Below are positions 17,701 to 26,124 of a DNA stretch of 64,000 nucleotides, one piece after another (positions within the stretch are counted from its first letter, which is position 1; each line of letters starts with the position of its first letter). The notes below the pieces were generated by a model. It was not told the origin of the DNA. It saw only the letters and a list, made by a program, of their open reading frames with translations, and ran no database searches. The position numbers and the translations under genes are program-made. Source of the stretch: Rudanella lutea DSM 19387 (lineage in GTDB: Bacteria; Bacteroidota; Bacteroidia; Cytophagales; Spirosomataceae); NCBI RefSeq assembly GCF_000383955.1, contig NZ_KB913013.1, positions 1,704,277 to 1,768,276 on the forward strand, in the 5' to 3' direction.

Positions 17701-18029
17701 ATCGTGACCAGATCACCCTGATTCATCTGGTAACCCGTACGCACAACCTGCGCAAACCCCACGAACGTGAACGTGACGGTGTACGGCCCGCCCAATGGCA
17801 ACTGTTTGATGGTAAACCGGCCATCGACCCCGGTCTGAGTGCCAGTCTGGAAACCGGTCGATTCATTTTTCACCGAAACGGTGGCACCGGGCAACACGGA
17901 CCCGGCCGCATCTTTCACAATACCCGCAATGGTGGCATCGGTAGCCTGCCCCCAAACGGATGTAGTCAGAAAAAGCAGCCCGACCAGTACGGAGGCTACG
18001 TACTTCATTAACAAGGAGTTGTTTCTCAT
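14796..18029 (-). CDS. Oar-like TonB-dependent receptor with carboxypeptidase-regulatory-like N-domain
   Basis: A 1077-residue outer-membrane protein; the ATG at 18029 (MRNNSLLMKYV) leads a signal ending near SVWGQ. Residues about 25-115 form a carboxypeptidase-regulatory-like (CarboxypepD_reg) domain (IAGIVKDAAGSVLPGATVSV, GRFTIKQLPLGGPYTV). The plug follows at about 125-240 (VIVTETGLKSR, NRSFTNLLALSP, YLIDGASARNN, GRQGGGTVSAVTKSG), then a beta barrel to the C-terminal phenylalanine (LGARYTF). The architecture is that of Oar/TonB receptors of Myxococcus and Bacteroidota, not SusC: no SusD-like gene is adjacent. Ligand unknown; such receptors import large substrates or help protein export. 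A Crp/Fnr gene lies 178 bases upstream on the same strand. Confidence 0.88.
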   Translation of the reverse strand: MRNNSLLMKYVASVLVGLLFLTTSVWGQATDATIAGIVKDAAGSVLPGATVSVKNESTGFQTGTQTGVDGRFTIKQLPLGGPYTVTFTFVGFAQVVRTGYQMNQGDLVTINTAMIETNQDLQEVIVTETGLKSRVDRLGASTAITAGNIARLPVFNRSFTNLLALSPLSNGISIGGQLASSTNYLIDGASARNNLTSGQLGSGPFSLSLEAIREFEIVANEYDVTKGRQGGGTVSAVTKSGTNKVTGTAFTYYNADGLASPRDMRGNVRTVDFSRFQYGFSLGGPIIKDKLHYFVALDRQTESAPFYIADIRSDADANALGISKAVLDSVITIARQKYGLSQTQQVGEFNRQTVANTVFTRLDWQINARNTLTLRNNFSNWNNPNSNNDNSAINLFEVYGGFKSLENSTLVSLRSTIKPTLVNELKLQYQHATRNYEPNSLLPSANIPRAIVTVRSLLPNGRTSNTSVQFGGQRFTPERNLENQIQLVNTLYWNKGRYNFTFGTDNTLTYLDTYISNEQNGRFIFNNLQEFNDLNPSRYAREVPINGVPSVQQYVLNASLFGQMQFNPHPDVAVQAGLRWDLTSYLTKGDYNPVVDRELGLRTDANPTDWNNIQPRLQLTWNPGGKNRDVIRFGAGAFSAYVINYAQVNNIQNSGTKVASIDVTRPANASQPNLVPRPDFVAYRNDPGTAPGVPAGASYVSTINLNDPKFQVPTIYKANLSYSRFFGDRVRLGANLLYARTVNNYVYIDQNLVDQPYFRLSNEANRAVFVPANTIATNSGQTNNVLGRKTQAVGRTLMLTNGARLQTLTFVFDGEVRLPRNGSLAFSYTWNDARDNTSYNGNVANTSTFRPIKSDPRSLDEINYSDNQFRHKIVAFGSTPSVGGVVLSVRFTGLGGTRYSLVVDGDINGDFVGGPGNDNDLAFVFDPSNPEVAQGIRTSMQRVLDNPDNRAASFIRNSLGTISNRNGGENPFSGTFDVRLAKAFKTFGTQKLEVSVDVFNFANLLGQALDGVMLKGNEATSRRNWGGNYNLGNQTLLTPSGFNPTTRQYSYRVNENVGVTQKNGTPYSVQLGARYTF

Positions 18030-18207
18030 AAAATGCAATGACTGTATAGCAAGTCATCGCAAAACTCCCCTCTGCCCCCGGTTCGGGCATGTTAAAAATT
18101 AACAATCCCAAAACTCTTAACGAATTGGTTAAACACCCCCGCCCGCAGCGCCCGAAACGTAGCATTGGCATAACATTGTACACACATTCGGGTAACAAAC
18201 ACGGGCA

Positions 18208-18789
18208 TCAGCGCCGGATAACCTGCTTGAGTTTTTTCGAGACCGTTTGCCGGGTGGCCCCCACCAAATCGGCCATTTCCTGATGCGACAGCAGTTCGAA
18301 GGGCAGGTGTAGCCCGTGGTCGGCATCACGCACGGGTGTGCCGTACTGCCGGGACAGATGCAGCAGGCGATTTTCGACGGTTTCGCGGGCGCGCTGCAAC
18401 AGCCTCACCTCGGCCTTGTACCATCGGCGTACCACGGCCTGCCCAAACCATTCGGCCACCACCGGGTCGTGAACGGTACGGTGACGAAACACCGAGCGAT
18501 CTACCGCCAGCACCACCGCACTCGTAGCGGCCTGGGCAAACTCGAAAAACTCTACCTCGTCGAGGTAATCCAGATCCCCGAACGTCTCGCCCGGTTGAAG
18601 CACATCGTACACCACCCGCTCACCCTGCGGGCCCAGGCTACCCGTTTTTACCACGCCCCGCTCAATGAGGTAGATAAGGGGCTGGTTGTCGCCCACCTTG
18701 TAGACGTACTCCCCCCGCTCCACCCGACAGCGAGTGCAGGCATCGGGTACTTGATCCAGGAAGTAATCCGAAATAGACGCCAAAGTCAT
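18208..18789 (-). CDS. Crp/Fnr family transcriptional regulator
   Basis: A 193-residue protein with an N-terminal cyclic-nucleotide-binding-like beta roll (about 15-110; GEYVYKVGDNQPLIYLIERGVVKTG, GETFGDLDYLDE) and a C-terminal winged helix (about 135-193) whose recognition region reads LSHQEMADLVGATRQTVSKKLKQ, the standard Crp helix-turn-helix. The cNMP phosphate-binding arginine context of true CRP is not evident, and there is no FNR-type cysteine cluster (only the CTRC pair near residues 18-21), so the signal is unknown. It lies upstream of the Oar-like receptor on the same strand and diverges from the PhoD-like gene at 18891, so either could be a target. Confidence 0.88.
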   Translation of the reverse strand: MTLASISDYFLDQVPDACTRCRVERGEYVYKVGDNQPLIYLIERGVVKTGSLGPQGERVVYDVLQPGETFGDLDYLDEVEFFEFAQAATSAVVLAVDRSVFRHRTVHDPVVAEWFGQAVVRRWYKAEVRLLQRARETVENRLLHLSRQYGTPVRDADHGLHLPFELLSHQEMADLVGATRQTVSKKLKQVIRR

Positions 18790-18890
18790 GTAGCTGCTCC
18801 CCTTTGTTCTGTGTTAACAAATTTTGAAAAGTATATAAAAAAGGCCGGGTCGTTTTAATATTGCCAGAATTACAAAACTACTTTGCTTTC

Positions 18891-19913
18891 ATGAAGAACC
18901 TGTTCACACTCGGCCTGCTCGGGTGCGTTTTTGCTACCGGCTGCCGGACTACCACGCCCAACACCTCGGCGTCAGGTGGACAACAGCCCGTTTCGGTCAT
19001 TGCGTTTGGTTCGTGCAGCGACCAGAAACGCCCCCAACCCCTCTGGGACGATATTCTGGCCCAAAAGCCGAACGTCTGGATTTGGTTGGGCGACAACATC
19101 TACGGCGATTCGGAAAACCTTGATACACTGCGCAATAAGTATGCCCGGCAGAAGAGTAACCCGGTTTACACCCAGTTGCGGCAGTCGACCTCGGTTATTG
19201 GCGTTTGGGACGATCACGACTATGGCGTTAATGACGGCGGCAAAGAGTACCCACGCCGGCGCGAGAGCCAGCAGCTGATGCTCGATTTCTTCGATGTGCC
19301 CGCCAACAGTCCCCGGCGTACTCAGGAAGGCGCGTACTCGGTTCACACGTACGGACCCAGGGGGCAGCGCGTGAAGGTGATTCTGCTCGACGGCCGGTAC
19401 TTCCGCGATCCGCTCAGGAAAGAGGGTCGCAATAACGTCCCCGACCCTACAGGCGATATTCTGGGCGAGACTCAGTGGAAATGGCTCGAAACCCAACTGA
19501 CCAACTCCGATGCCGAGGTGCACATTATTGGCTGTGGGATTCAGTTTATCGCCGACGAGCACCCTTACGAGAAGTGGGCCAATTTCCCCACCGCCCGTCA
19601 GCGCCTGTTCGATCTGCTGGGTAAAACCAAACCCAAAGGAGCCATACTGATCAGTGGCGACCGGCACATTGCTGAGGTAGCCAAAGTGAGCATTCCGGGG
19701 CTCGGGTATGACCTGTACGACATCACCAGCAGCGGCCTCACCCACGTATCGAAGCCACACGTAGAACCCAACCGCCACCGCGTAGGCGAGATGGTAGCCA
19801 AACTGAACTACGGCCACATTACGGTCAACTGGGGCCAGAAACCCCTGTCGGCTACGGTACGCATCAAAGGCGATGCCGACAGCACGCACCTGACCCAGAC
19901 GATTCGGTTCTAG
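18891..19913 (+). CDS. PhoD-like alkaline phosphatase
   Basis: A 340-residue lipoprotein-like protein. The start at 18891 (MKNLFTLGLLGCVFATGC) gives a lipobox-type signal ending in ATGC. The metallophosphatase motifs of the PhoD family are present in order: IAFGSCSDQ, WIWLGDNIYGD, VIGVWDDHDYGVND, KVILLDGRYFRDP, IIGCGIQF and ILISGDRHIAEVAK near the C-terminal end, then YDITSSGLTH. The Fe/Ca-binding aspartate, asparagine and histidine positions of the family all appear intact. The protein is shorter than Bacillus PhoD because it lacks the N-terminal PhoD_N domain. The role is hydrolysis of phosphate mono- or diesters in the periplasm or on the surface. It is divergent from the Crp/Fnr gene. Confidence 0.88.
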   Translation: MKNLFTLGLLGCVFATGCRTTTPNTSASGGQQPVSVIAFGSCSDQKRPQPLWDDILAQKPNVWIWLGDNIYGDSENLDTLRNKYARQKSNPVYTQLRQSTSVIGVWDDHDYGVNDGGKEYPRRRESQQLMLDFFDVPANSPRRTQEGAYSVHTYGPRGQRVKVILLDGRYFRDPLRKEGRNNVPDPTGDILGETQWKWLETQLTNSDAEVHIIGCGIQFIADEHPYEKWANFPTARQRLFDLLGKTKPKGAILISGDRHIAEVAKVSIPGLGYDLYDITSSGLTHVSKPHVEPNRHRVGEMVAKLNYGHITVNWGQKPLSATVRIKGDADSTHLTQTIRF

Positions 19914-19915
19914 AA

Positions 19916-20021
19916 GTTTATTGTTTTTGGTTTTTGGTTTATCGTTTTTGGTTGGATGGCTGTTCGGGGTATTAGCCCACACTCCAGCTCAGCCAAAAAC
20001 GATAAACCAAAAACAATAAAC
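19916..20021. repeat. T-rich intergenic inverted repeat, family A copy 2
   Basis: The left arm 19916-19951 and right arm 19993-20021 are reverse complements, except that the left arm carries one extra TTTTTGG unit. The 41-base loop is unrelated sequence. It follows the PhoD-like stop by two bases and could terminate transcription. Confidence 0.7.
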
Positions 20022-20168
20022 CGCTAAAACCAACTCATCCGAACAAAACGGCATTTCTGGAGGCCCTTCTGGCAACTCAGGCGGGTTTGAAATGGCCCTG
20101 CGCAACGGACAAGACAATTTTGGAGCAACAGCAAACAACGCTGACGCAACAAATACCTGTCTCTGCCC

Positions 20169-21392
20169 GTGAAAACACTATGCTACTCCCTCCTGTCGGT
20201 ATGGCTATGCCTGAGCGCCTGCCGCACCGAACCCAACCCCGTTGTGGAGCCCGATCAGACGGGCGAAATCACCGATTTGGGTGAACCCGATGGGCCATCC
20301 CTCACCCAAACGGTTGGTCCCGAAGGTGGCAATCTCGCTACCCCCGATGGGCGCGTGCGGCTCTTGATTCCGGCCGGGGCGGTGGACAAACCAACCGCGA
20401 TTTCGATTCAACCCATCACCAACAACACCCCCAACGGCGTAGGGCAAGCCTATCGATTTTTACCCGACGGACTTCAGTTCAGGAAACCGGCCACCCTCAC
20501 CCTTGCCTACATAGAATCAGACGTAGCCAACAGCGCCCCCGAAGCCCTCGGCATTGCCTACCAGCGCACCAACCAAGTGTGGTATGCCGTACCCGGCAAA
20601 CAGATGAACCCGCAGAAGCAGGAAATTTCGGTGCCTATGCCCCACTTCAGCGACTGGAGTCTGTTTGAGAGTTTCCATCTGGTGAGTGTCTCGGGCGGAG
20701 ACGATATATTTCTGGACTTCGGTGAGTCGATGACGCTGGAAGTTGTTGAGATAGCCCCGCTGACGGGCAAAACCGAAGAACCGCTCGTGATCAAAACCGG
20801 GGGTTCAGGCCCTAAATGGTCGCTTATTGGCGAGGGCGTATTACGGCCTGATGGCTACACCGCCACCTACACCGCCCCTCGCACCGAACCCAGACAAAAC
20901 CCCGTGACGCTATCGGTTGAACTGACGTTTGGCAACAGCCCGGCCAAAATGATTTTGTTGCGGCAAGTGCACATCGGACGGGGGTACGTAAAGGTCAAAT
21001 TTTTAGGAAAAGAGCGCGTGTACAACCTGGGTGTGTACCTCAACGACGAAGAACCCGAGTACTCAGCCGTTGTGGGCGGCAACGCTACCGAGATGCTAAG
21101 CATCAATTTCGCCAATGGCACCGAAGGCAACGTACTCCGGTTCAACAATGTAAGCGAAGCAGGCAAATGCCGGGTTGTGTTTGCATTCAATGGCGGCACC
21201 CAGTACGACTCGGGTCACCACAACTGCAACGGTCAGGACGTGTACGCCATCGGGCAGGTTGTATTTGAAACCTACAAACCGGGCCAATACGTAAAAGGAA
21301 GACTCTCAGGCAACCTGATTGAGTATTCGCCTACTTGTACCGCCAATGGCCCACCCATCAGCGCCGAGTTTTTTGTGCGGGCCATGAAGTAA
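20169..21392 (+). CDS. Lipoprotein with ZU5-like domain
   Basis: A 407-residue protein that appears to start at a GTG (20169): the signal MKTLCYSLLSVWLCLSAC with lipobox LSAC begins there and no in-frame ATG precedes it. Residues about 45-160 match the ZU5-like domain used in secreted Bacteroidota proteins: TVGPEGGNLATPDGRVRLLIPAGAV, ISIQPITNN, YRFLPDGLQFRKPATLTLAY, then WYAVPG and VPMPHFSDWSLFE. The C-terminal half (about 165-407) is beta-rich and unrecognised; it includes FNNVSEAGKCRVVFAF and two cysteines that could pair. Probably an outer-membrane surface lipoprotein. Function unknown. Confidence 0.7.
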   Translation: MKTLCYSLLSVWLCLSACRTEPNPVVEPDQTGEITDLGEPDGPSLTQTVGPEGGNLATPDGRVRLLIPAGAVDKPTAISIQPITNNTPNGVGQAYRFLPDGLQFRKPATLTLAYIESDVANSAPEALGIAYQRTNQVWYAVPGKQMNPQKQEISVPMPHFSDWSLFESFHLVSVSGGDDIFLDFGESMTLEVVEIAPLTGKTEEPLVIKTGGSGPKWSLIGEGVLRPDGYTATYTAPRTEPRQNPVTLSVELTFGNSPAKMILLRQVHIGRGYVKVKFLGKERVYNLGVYLNDEEPEYSAVVGGNATEMLSINFANGTEGNVLRFNNVSEAGKCRVVFAFNGGTQYDSGHHNCNGQDVYAIGQVVFETYKPGQYVKGRLSGNLIEYSPTCTANGPPISAEFFVRAMK

Positions 21393-21455
21393 GCAAGGCC
21401 TACCGACAGGGTACCCACAACGGAGTTAGTGCTATCAACTAACCCCGCCTTTTTG

Positions 21456-21463
21456 TAAATTTG
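21456..21463 (+). promoter_or_regulatory. Putative -7 element (TAAATTTG)
   Basis: Exact match to the Bacteroidota TAnnTTTG consensus, 42 bases before the M3 peptidase ATG. No convincing TTTG -33 box was seen at the usual spacing. Confidence 0.5.
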
Positions 21464-21505
21464 GCCTTTGCAAATCTGCGAAAACAGACCAGTTAACTTC
21501 ATCGC

Positions 21506-23632
21506 ATGAAACTCGCATCAACCCTGTTAGCACTGACCATTGCCATGACGGGCTTCACTCTCCCGGCCGACCCGCCGACTACAAACCCGTTTTTTAGCGC
21601 CTACAATACGCCGTTTGGCGTTCCCCCTTTCGATCAGATCAAGCCTGAGCATTTCGAGCCAGCCATCGACGAGGGTATCCGGCAGCAAACCGCCGAAATC
21701 ACGGCCATCACGAGCCAGAAAGCAGCCCCCACCTTTGCCAATACGGTAGAGGCTCTGGAAGCCAGCGGAGAGTTGCTCCGGCGGGTCAATACGGTATTAG
21801 GGAACCTCAACGGAGCCAACACCAACGATCAGCTCCAGAAAATTGCCCAGACCGTAGCGCCCAAACTGGCCAAGCATTCCGACGACATTATGCTCAACCC
21901 CGTGCTGTTTGGCCGGGTGAAAGCCGTGTACGAAAGCCGGAACAAGCTCAAGCTATCGGGCGATGCCGGGCGACTGCTCGAAAAAATGTACAAAAACTTT
22001 GTGCGGAGCGGGGCTGCCCTGCCCGCCGACAAGCAGGAGCGCCTGCGTAAAATCAACGGCGAGCTGTCGGTACTCACGCTCAAGTTTGGCCAGAACCTGC
22101 TGGGCGAAAACAACTCGTACACCCTCGTCATCGACAAAGCCGACGACCTCAAGGGCTTGCCCGAATCAGTGGTTGCGGCTGCCGCCGACGATGCCAAAAA
22201 GCGCAAGCTCGACAACAAATGGGTGTTTACGTTGCAGAACCCGAGCATCATGCCGTTTTTGCAGTATGCCGACAACCGGGCTCTGCGCGAGAAAATCTTC
22301 CGGGCGTATCTGGAACGCGGCAACCACAACGACACCCGCGACAACAAGGCCATCATGGCCAACATGGTAGCCTTGCGGGCCGAAAAAGCGCAGCTGCTCG
22401 GCTACGAAAACCACGCGGCCTACGTGCTCGAAGAGAGCATGGCCCAAACACCCGCCAAAGTAGCCGAACTCCTCAACCAGCTCTGGACAGCCACCGTACC
22501 CGTGACTAAGCAGGAGGCCGCCGACCTTCAGGCTATGATGGACAAAGACCCATCCGTCGGGAAAGGCCAGAAACTGGCGGGTTGGGACTGGCGCTACTAT
22601 GCCGAGAAGCTGCGGAAAGAGAAGTACGCCCTCGACGAAGAAGAACTCCGCCCCTACTTCTCGCTCGAAGGGGTGCGCGAGGGGATCTTCACCCTCACCA
22701 ACCGGCTCTATGGCCTGCGGTTTGAGCGCCTTACCAACGTGCCCCTCTACCACGAAGAAGCCACGGTGTACGAGGTCAAAGAAGCCGACGGCAAACACAT
22801 CGGCCTTATTTACATGGATTTCCACCCACGGGCGAGCAAGCGCGGTGGTGCCTGGATGACCAGCTACCGGCGTCAGGAGATCGAAAACGGCAAGAAAATC
22901 ACGCCTGTAGTTTCGATTGTCTGCAACTTCTCTAAACCAACCGGCAGCGCCCCTGCCCTGCTTACGCTCGACGAAGTGAGCACGTTCTTCCACGAGTTTG
23001 GCCACGCCCTGCACGGTCTGCTGTCCAATGTTCGTTACGGAAGCCAGTCGGGCACCTCGGTACCGCGTGACTTTGTGGAGCTGCCCTCACAGATCATGGA
23101 GAACTGGGCCGTAGAGCCCGAAATGCTCAAACTCTTCGCGAAGCACTACAAAACCGGCGAGGTGATTCCCGACGCGCTGGTGGAGAAAATCAAGCGGAGC
23201 AGCCTGTTTAACCAGGGGTTTGCCACGAGCGAATACCTGGCGGCTTCGTTGCTCGATATGGCCTACCATACCCTGAAACCGGGGCAGACACCTACCGACG
23301 TGCTGGCGTTTGAGAAACAGGCGATGGACAAAATCGGGCTGATCGACCAGATTCCGCCCCGCTACCGGAGCACCTACTTCCAGCATATTTTTGCGGGGGG
23401 CTACTCAGCGGGCTACTACAGCTACATCTGGTCGGCGGTGCTCGATGCCGACGCCTTCGAGGTGTTCAAGCAGAAAGGCCTGTTTGATCAGAAATCGGCG
23501 CAGTCGTTCCGGAAAAACGTGCTGGAGCGGGGTGGCACCGAAGACCCCATGGCCCTGTACCGTAAGTTCCGGGGTGCCGAGCCCGACATTAAGCCCCTGC
23601 TGCGTCGGCGCGGGTTGCTGAAGGAGATATAA
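21506..23632 (+). CDS. M3 family zinc metallopeptidase (Dcp/oligopeptidase A-like)
   Basis: A 708-residue protein with an N-terminal signal (MKLASTLLALTIAMTGFTLPA), so probably periplasmic. The M3 (thimet oligopeptidase) family is clear: the zinc site HEFGH spans residues 496-500 within STFFHEFGHALHGLLS, and the third ligand is E525 in RDFVELPSQIMENW. Further family landmarks are LIYMDFHPRASKRGGAWM and the C-terminal FAGGYSAGYYSYIWSAVLDADAFE. The RDFVELPSQ context and length are closest to peptidyl-dipeptidase Dcp. It would cleave dipeptides or short peptides from oligopeptides, supporting peptide scavenging. A TAAATTTG element lies 42 bases before the start; paired terminator hairpins follow. 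Confidence 0.92.
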   Translation: MKLASTLLALTIAMTGFTLPADPPTTNPFFSAYNTPFGVPPFDQIKPEHFEPAIDEGIRQQTAEITAITSQKAAPTFANTVEALEASGELLRRVNTVLGNLNGANTNDQLQKIAQTVAPKLAKHSDDIMLNPVLFGRVKAVYESRNKLKLSGDAGRLLEKMYKNFVRSGAALPADKQERLRKINGELSVLTLKFGQNLLGENNSYTLVIDKADDLKGLPESVVAAAADDAKKRKLDNKWVFTLQNPSIMPFLQYADNRALREKIFRAYLERGNHNDTRDNKAIMANMVALRAEKAQLLGYENHAAYVLEESMAQTPAKVAELLNQLWTATVPVTKQEAADLQAMMDKDPSVGKGQKLAGWDWRYYAEKLRKEKYALDEEELRPYFSLEGVREGIFTLTNRLYGLRFERLTNVPLYHEEATVYEVKEADGKHIGLIYMDFHPRASKRGGAWMTSYRRQEIENGKKITPVVSIVCNFSKPTGSAPALLTLDEVSTFFHEFGHALHGLLSNVRYGSQSGTSVPRDFVELPSQIMENWAVEPEMLKLFAKHYKTGEVIPDALVEKIKRSSLFNQGFATSEYLAASLLDMAYHTLKPGQTPTDVLAFEKQAMDKIGLIDQIPPRYRSTYFQHIFAGGYSAGYYSYIWSAVLDADAFEVFKQKGLFDQKSAQSFRKNVLERGGTEDPMALYRKFRGAEPDIKPLLRRRGLLKEI

Positions 23633-23642
23633 CCTAAAGCCT

Positions 23643-23756
23643 AAACCTGCAAGGTCTTTGCGACCTTGCAGGTTTTTTTATCCCATTCAAACCTGTAAGG
23701 TCTCTTTTATCCCATTCAAACCTGCAAGGTCGCAAAGACCTTGCAGGTTTTTTTTA
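23643..23756. repeat. Palindromic CCTGCAAGG repeat array, family E (terminator-like)
   Basis: Two hairpins, each with a perfect 14-bp stem and 5-base loop, lie at 23643-23675 and 23718-23750, both followed by six or more T. The second loop is the reverse complement of the first. Between them is a partial copy with one changed base and no right arm. A short spacer beginning TTTATCCCATTC separates the units. Works as a terminator for the M3 gene, but its modular form suggests a dispersed repeat. Confidence 0.8.
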
Positions 23757-23766
23757 ACCCAGCCTC

Positions 23767-24291
23767 ATGCTACACCTGCTCTGGACGCTTCTGAACATCG
23801 CGGTGTTTATCCTTTTCCTCATTACCTGCTTTCGGGCAACCAAACTTCTGCGACAGGAGTTGGGGCTGGCAACAACGCTGTTTCTGGTTTTCGGGATTCT
23901 CTCGTTTGTTTCGCGGTCAACCGATAGCCCGACGGCCGGTCGGGGTGCGCTCAAAAACACGGCTCAAACGTGGGTGTTTAACCCCGTCGACAGCCTGCAA
24001 CAGGGTACTATACGGATGGTAGACATCAACCTGGAACAAACGCCCCTGCTGACGTACGGGCTAAGCATTCGGTACGGGTCAACCCCCACCGCCAACCGCC
24101 CGATTGACGCATACTCTACGTTGACCGGATTCGTCGGCGGCATAAAATGGCACCCCGCCGATGTGTCGGTCGTGGAGGCCCGCAAAGGGCAACTTCGGTA
24201 CACAGTCATGGGCACCGTCGAGTGGCAGTTGCTGAACACCACCCTCTATACTGAGCCGAAACAGTACGAGGGAACCGTTTCGGTGCCCTAA
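23767..24291 (+). CDS. Hypothetical membrane-anchored protein (174 aa)
   Basis: Not recognised. The N-terminus has two hydrophobic segments, about residues 4-22 (LLWTLLNIAVFILFLITCF) and 36-50 (LATTLFLVFGILSFV). A polar, probably periplasmic, domain of about 120 residues follows, with beta-strand-like alternation (INLEQTPLLTYGLSIRYGS, LRYTVMGTVEWQLL). It has no cysteine after residue 21 and no catalytic motif. The gene starts directly after the family E repeat array and is convergent with the M14 peptidase gene. The composition is like neighbouring genes, so it is probably a real gene. Confidence 0.6.
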   Translation: MLHLLWTLLNIAVFILFLITCFRATKLLRQELGLATTLFLVFGILSFVSRSTDSPTAGRGALKNTAQTWVFNPVDSLQQGTIRMVDINLEQTPLLTYGLSIRYGSTPTANRPIDAYSTLTGFVGGIKWHPADVSVVEARKGQLRYTVMGTVEWQLLNTTLYTEPKQYEGTVSVP

Positions 24292-24327
24292 CTCAAGGCC
24301 GGGCCGCGACTTACGGCCGGGCCACGA

Positions 24328-26070
24328 TTACGGCCGGGCCGCTTCGAGCCGGTACACCGGGTAGCGGTTGAAAGTCTTTTCGAAATAGGGCGTCTGCCGA
24401 TAAATAAACTCCAGCTGTGCGTTGGCATTTTCGGCAAAGGCTTTGTCGGCGGCCCGTTTTTCGGTCAGCTTCTGCCGCAGGACCGGGTCGGTACGGAGCA
24501 ACTCGGCGGCCGTGTCTTCAAAAATGTAATCCGAGAAATATTCTTTCTGATCGAGGATGCTATCGAAGAAATTCCAGGCAAAAAACGAATCGGCGGCCTG
24601 CGGCTCCAGCGTCTCAATCAGATAGCGATTGGTGGGGCCATTGGCCGGAATGAGGTAATCGCCCATGTAAAAAGGCAGCGTCACGGTTTCAGTCCGAACC
24701 TTCACGCCCGTGTGCAGATAGTGCCCCTCGTAGGGCCGGGGGCTTGTTTTGTACTCATCCAGGTAATAGGCCGACACCTGCATGAGCGTATCGCGGGTGA
24801 GCCGCTGCACAGGCACGCCGTTGCGCCGGAGCAGGGTAACCACCTCCTGCCAGCCCTGCGGAATGAGGTAGGCCTGCGGGCGGGTCAGCCGAAGGTCGGG
24901 CACGAAGGTGTTCAGATACGGAATCCGTTTGGTAAACGGCCGGGTACGGTCGTAATAAAGCCGTTGTAGTCCCGACACCTCGCTCGGTTTGTAACCGGCT
25001 TCGTACCCCAAAAACGTCACCGAATCGACCCGGTTCCGGTCGAGTCTGTAATTCAAATCAAAGGTTGTCTGGCGGCTCACGGCGGCATCGGCCCGTTGTT
25101 TATTGGCCAAAATCGTCCGGGCATCGCGCTCGCACAGGCGCAAAACGGCCTCATCGAAGGCATAACTCCCCTTGACCCGCGCCGGGTAGTCTTTCCACAT
25201 ATGCGTTTCGAGCGTAAACCCGAAGCAGTTGAACAGGGCCGCGTAACCGGTTGAGTACCGGGGCGAATCGTTGAAGCCAAGCAACCCGCTTTCGGGGGTG
25301 TCTTTGGGATGATTTACGTAGGGAGCCGTCGGGAAACCAGCACCGGCCAGCATCCGGTCGAGGTCGGGCTGGAAGGTCCGGGTCATGTACCCCGACACGT
25401 CGGGGTGAAGCTTGTCTTTCTGGGTAGCGAAATACGTAACAACGTACTGATAATCGGCCCCATTGCTGGTGTGATTATCGACGAACACTTGCGGTTTGAG
25501 CCGTTGAAACATGGCCTGAAACGCCCGCGTGTTCTCGGCATCGGCCTTGATAAAATCGCGGTTGAGGTTCAGGTTACGGGCGTTGCCCCGGAAACCGTAC
25601 AGCTCAGGGCCATTCTGATTCACTCGCGACAGCCCCCGGTTGAGTGCCCCGTCGACGTTGAGCACCGGCACAATAGCCACCAGTACATGTTTGGGCAGCT
25701 TATTGGCCAGCAGCAGATCGCGGGCCAGCATCATGCAGGCATCAATCCCCTCCGGCTCGCCGGGGTGAATACCGTTGTTGATAAGCAGAGTGACGCGGTC
25801 GGGACGGGCCGTAAATACCTTATCGGCCGCCAGCAGAAACAGGTGCAGGGGCTTTCCCACGTCGGTTTTACCAATTTCGATTAGTTTGGCCTGCTCAAAC
25901 TGCCGGTCGAGCCGCCCGTAGTAGTCGATGATTTCGGCGTAGGTAGCCGTTTGGCGGCCGCCACTCCGTTCGTAGGGTGTAATGAGTTGGGAGGTTTGCT
26001 GCGCCCAACCAGCCGTTGCCAACAGCATGGACAACAGAAAAATGAGGATATTCAGGGTAGCGTGTTTCAC
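24328..26070 (-). CDS. M14 family zinc carboxypeptidase
   Basis: A 580-residue protein starting at a GTG (26070): the signal MKHATLNILIFLLSMLLATAGWAQ begins there and an in-frame stop lies seven codons upstream. The M14 fold is shown by the zinc ligands H102 and E105 in NNGIHPGEPEG, the third ligand H200 in VFVDNHTSNG, and the catalytic glutamate E288 in FGFTLETHMW. NLNLNRDFIKADAENTRAF is the typical substrate-pocket stretch. The C-terminal 250 residues are an extra domain of unknown role, as in many Bacteroidota M14 proteins. The predicted role is periplasmic or secreted trimming of C-terminal residues from peptides or peptidoglycan stems. It is divergent from the small secreted-protein operon at 26276. 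Confidence 0.88.
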   Translation of the reverse strand: MKHATLNILIFLLSMLLATAGWAQQTSQLITPYERSGGRQTATYAEIIDYYGRLDRQFEQAKLIEIGKTDVGKPLHLFLLAADKVFTARPDRVTLLINNGIHPGEPEGIDACMMLARDLLLANKLPKHVLVAIVPVLNVDGALNRGLSRVNQNGPELYGFRGNARNLNLNRDFIKADAENTRAFQAMFQRLKPQVFVDNHTSNGADYQYVVTYFATQKDKLHPDVSGYMTRTFQPDLDRMLAGAGFPTAPYVNHPKDTPESGLLGFNDSPRYSTGYAALFNCFGFTLETHMWKDYPARVKGSYAFDEAVLRLCERDARTILANKQRADAAVSRQTTFDLNYRLDRNRVDSVTFLGYEAGYKPSEVSGLQRLYYDRTRPFTKRIPYLNTFVPDLRLTRPQAYLIPQGWQEVVTLLRRNGVPVQRLTRDTLMQVSAYYLDEYKTSPRPYEGHYLHTGVKVRTETVTLPFYMGDYLIPANGPTNRYLIETLEPQAADSFFAWNFFDSILDQKEYFSDYIFEDTAAELLRTDPVLRQKLTEKRAADKAFAENANAQLEFIYRQTPYFEKTFNRYPVYRLEAARP

Positions 26071-26088
26071 GCCCCTAAGTTAGCCACC

Positions 26089-26124
26089 AGAGATGTCATC
26101 TCGTTTCGGAGAGATGACATCTCT
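26089..26124. repeat. AGAGATGTCATCTC hairpin repeat, family F
   Basis: Perfect 14-bp arms (26089-26102 and 26111-26124) flank an 8-base loop. It lies in the divergent gap, 19 bases upstream of the M14 start codon. Each arm contains a near-palindromic GATGTCATC core. Dispersed repeat or regulator site. Confidence 0.6.

Noticed and set aside
22166-23014. Long antisense open frame (282 codons) across the M3 peptidase gene; similar ones lie across other genes (2020-2856, 31014-31745, 57844-58734)
   Set aside because: They are shadows of GC-rich coding DNA: no signal, domain or repeat pattern in their products, and the overlapped genes are clear family members.
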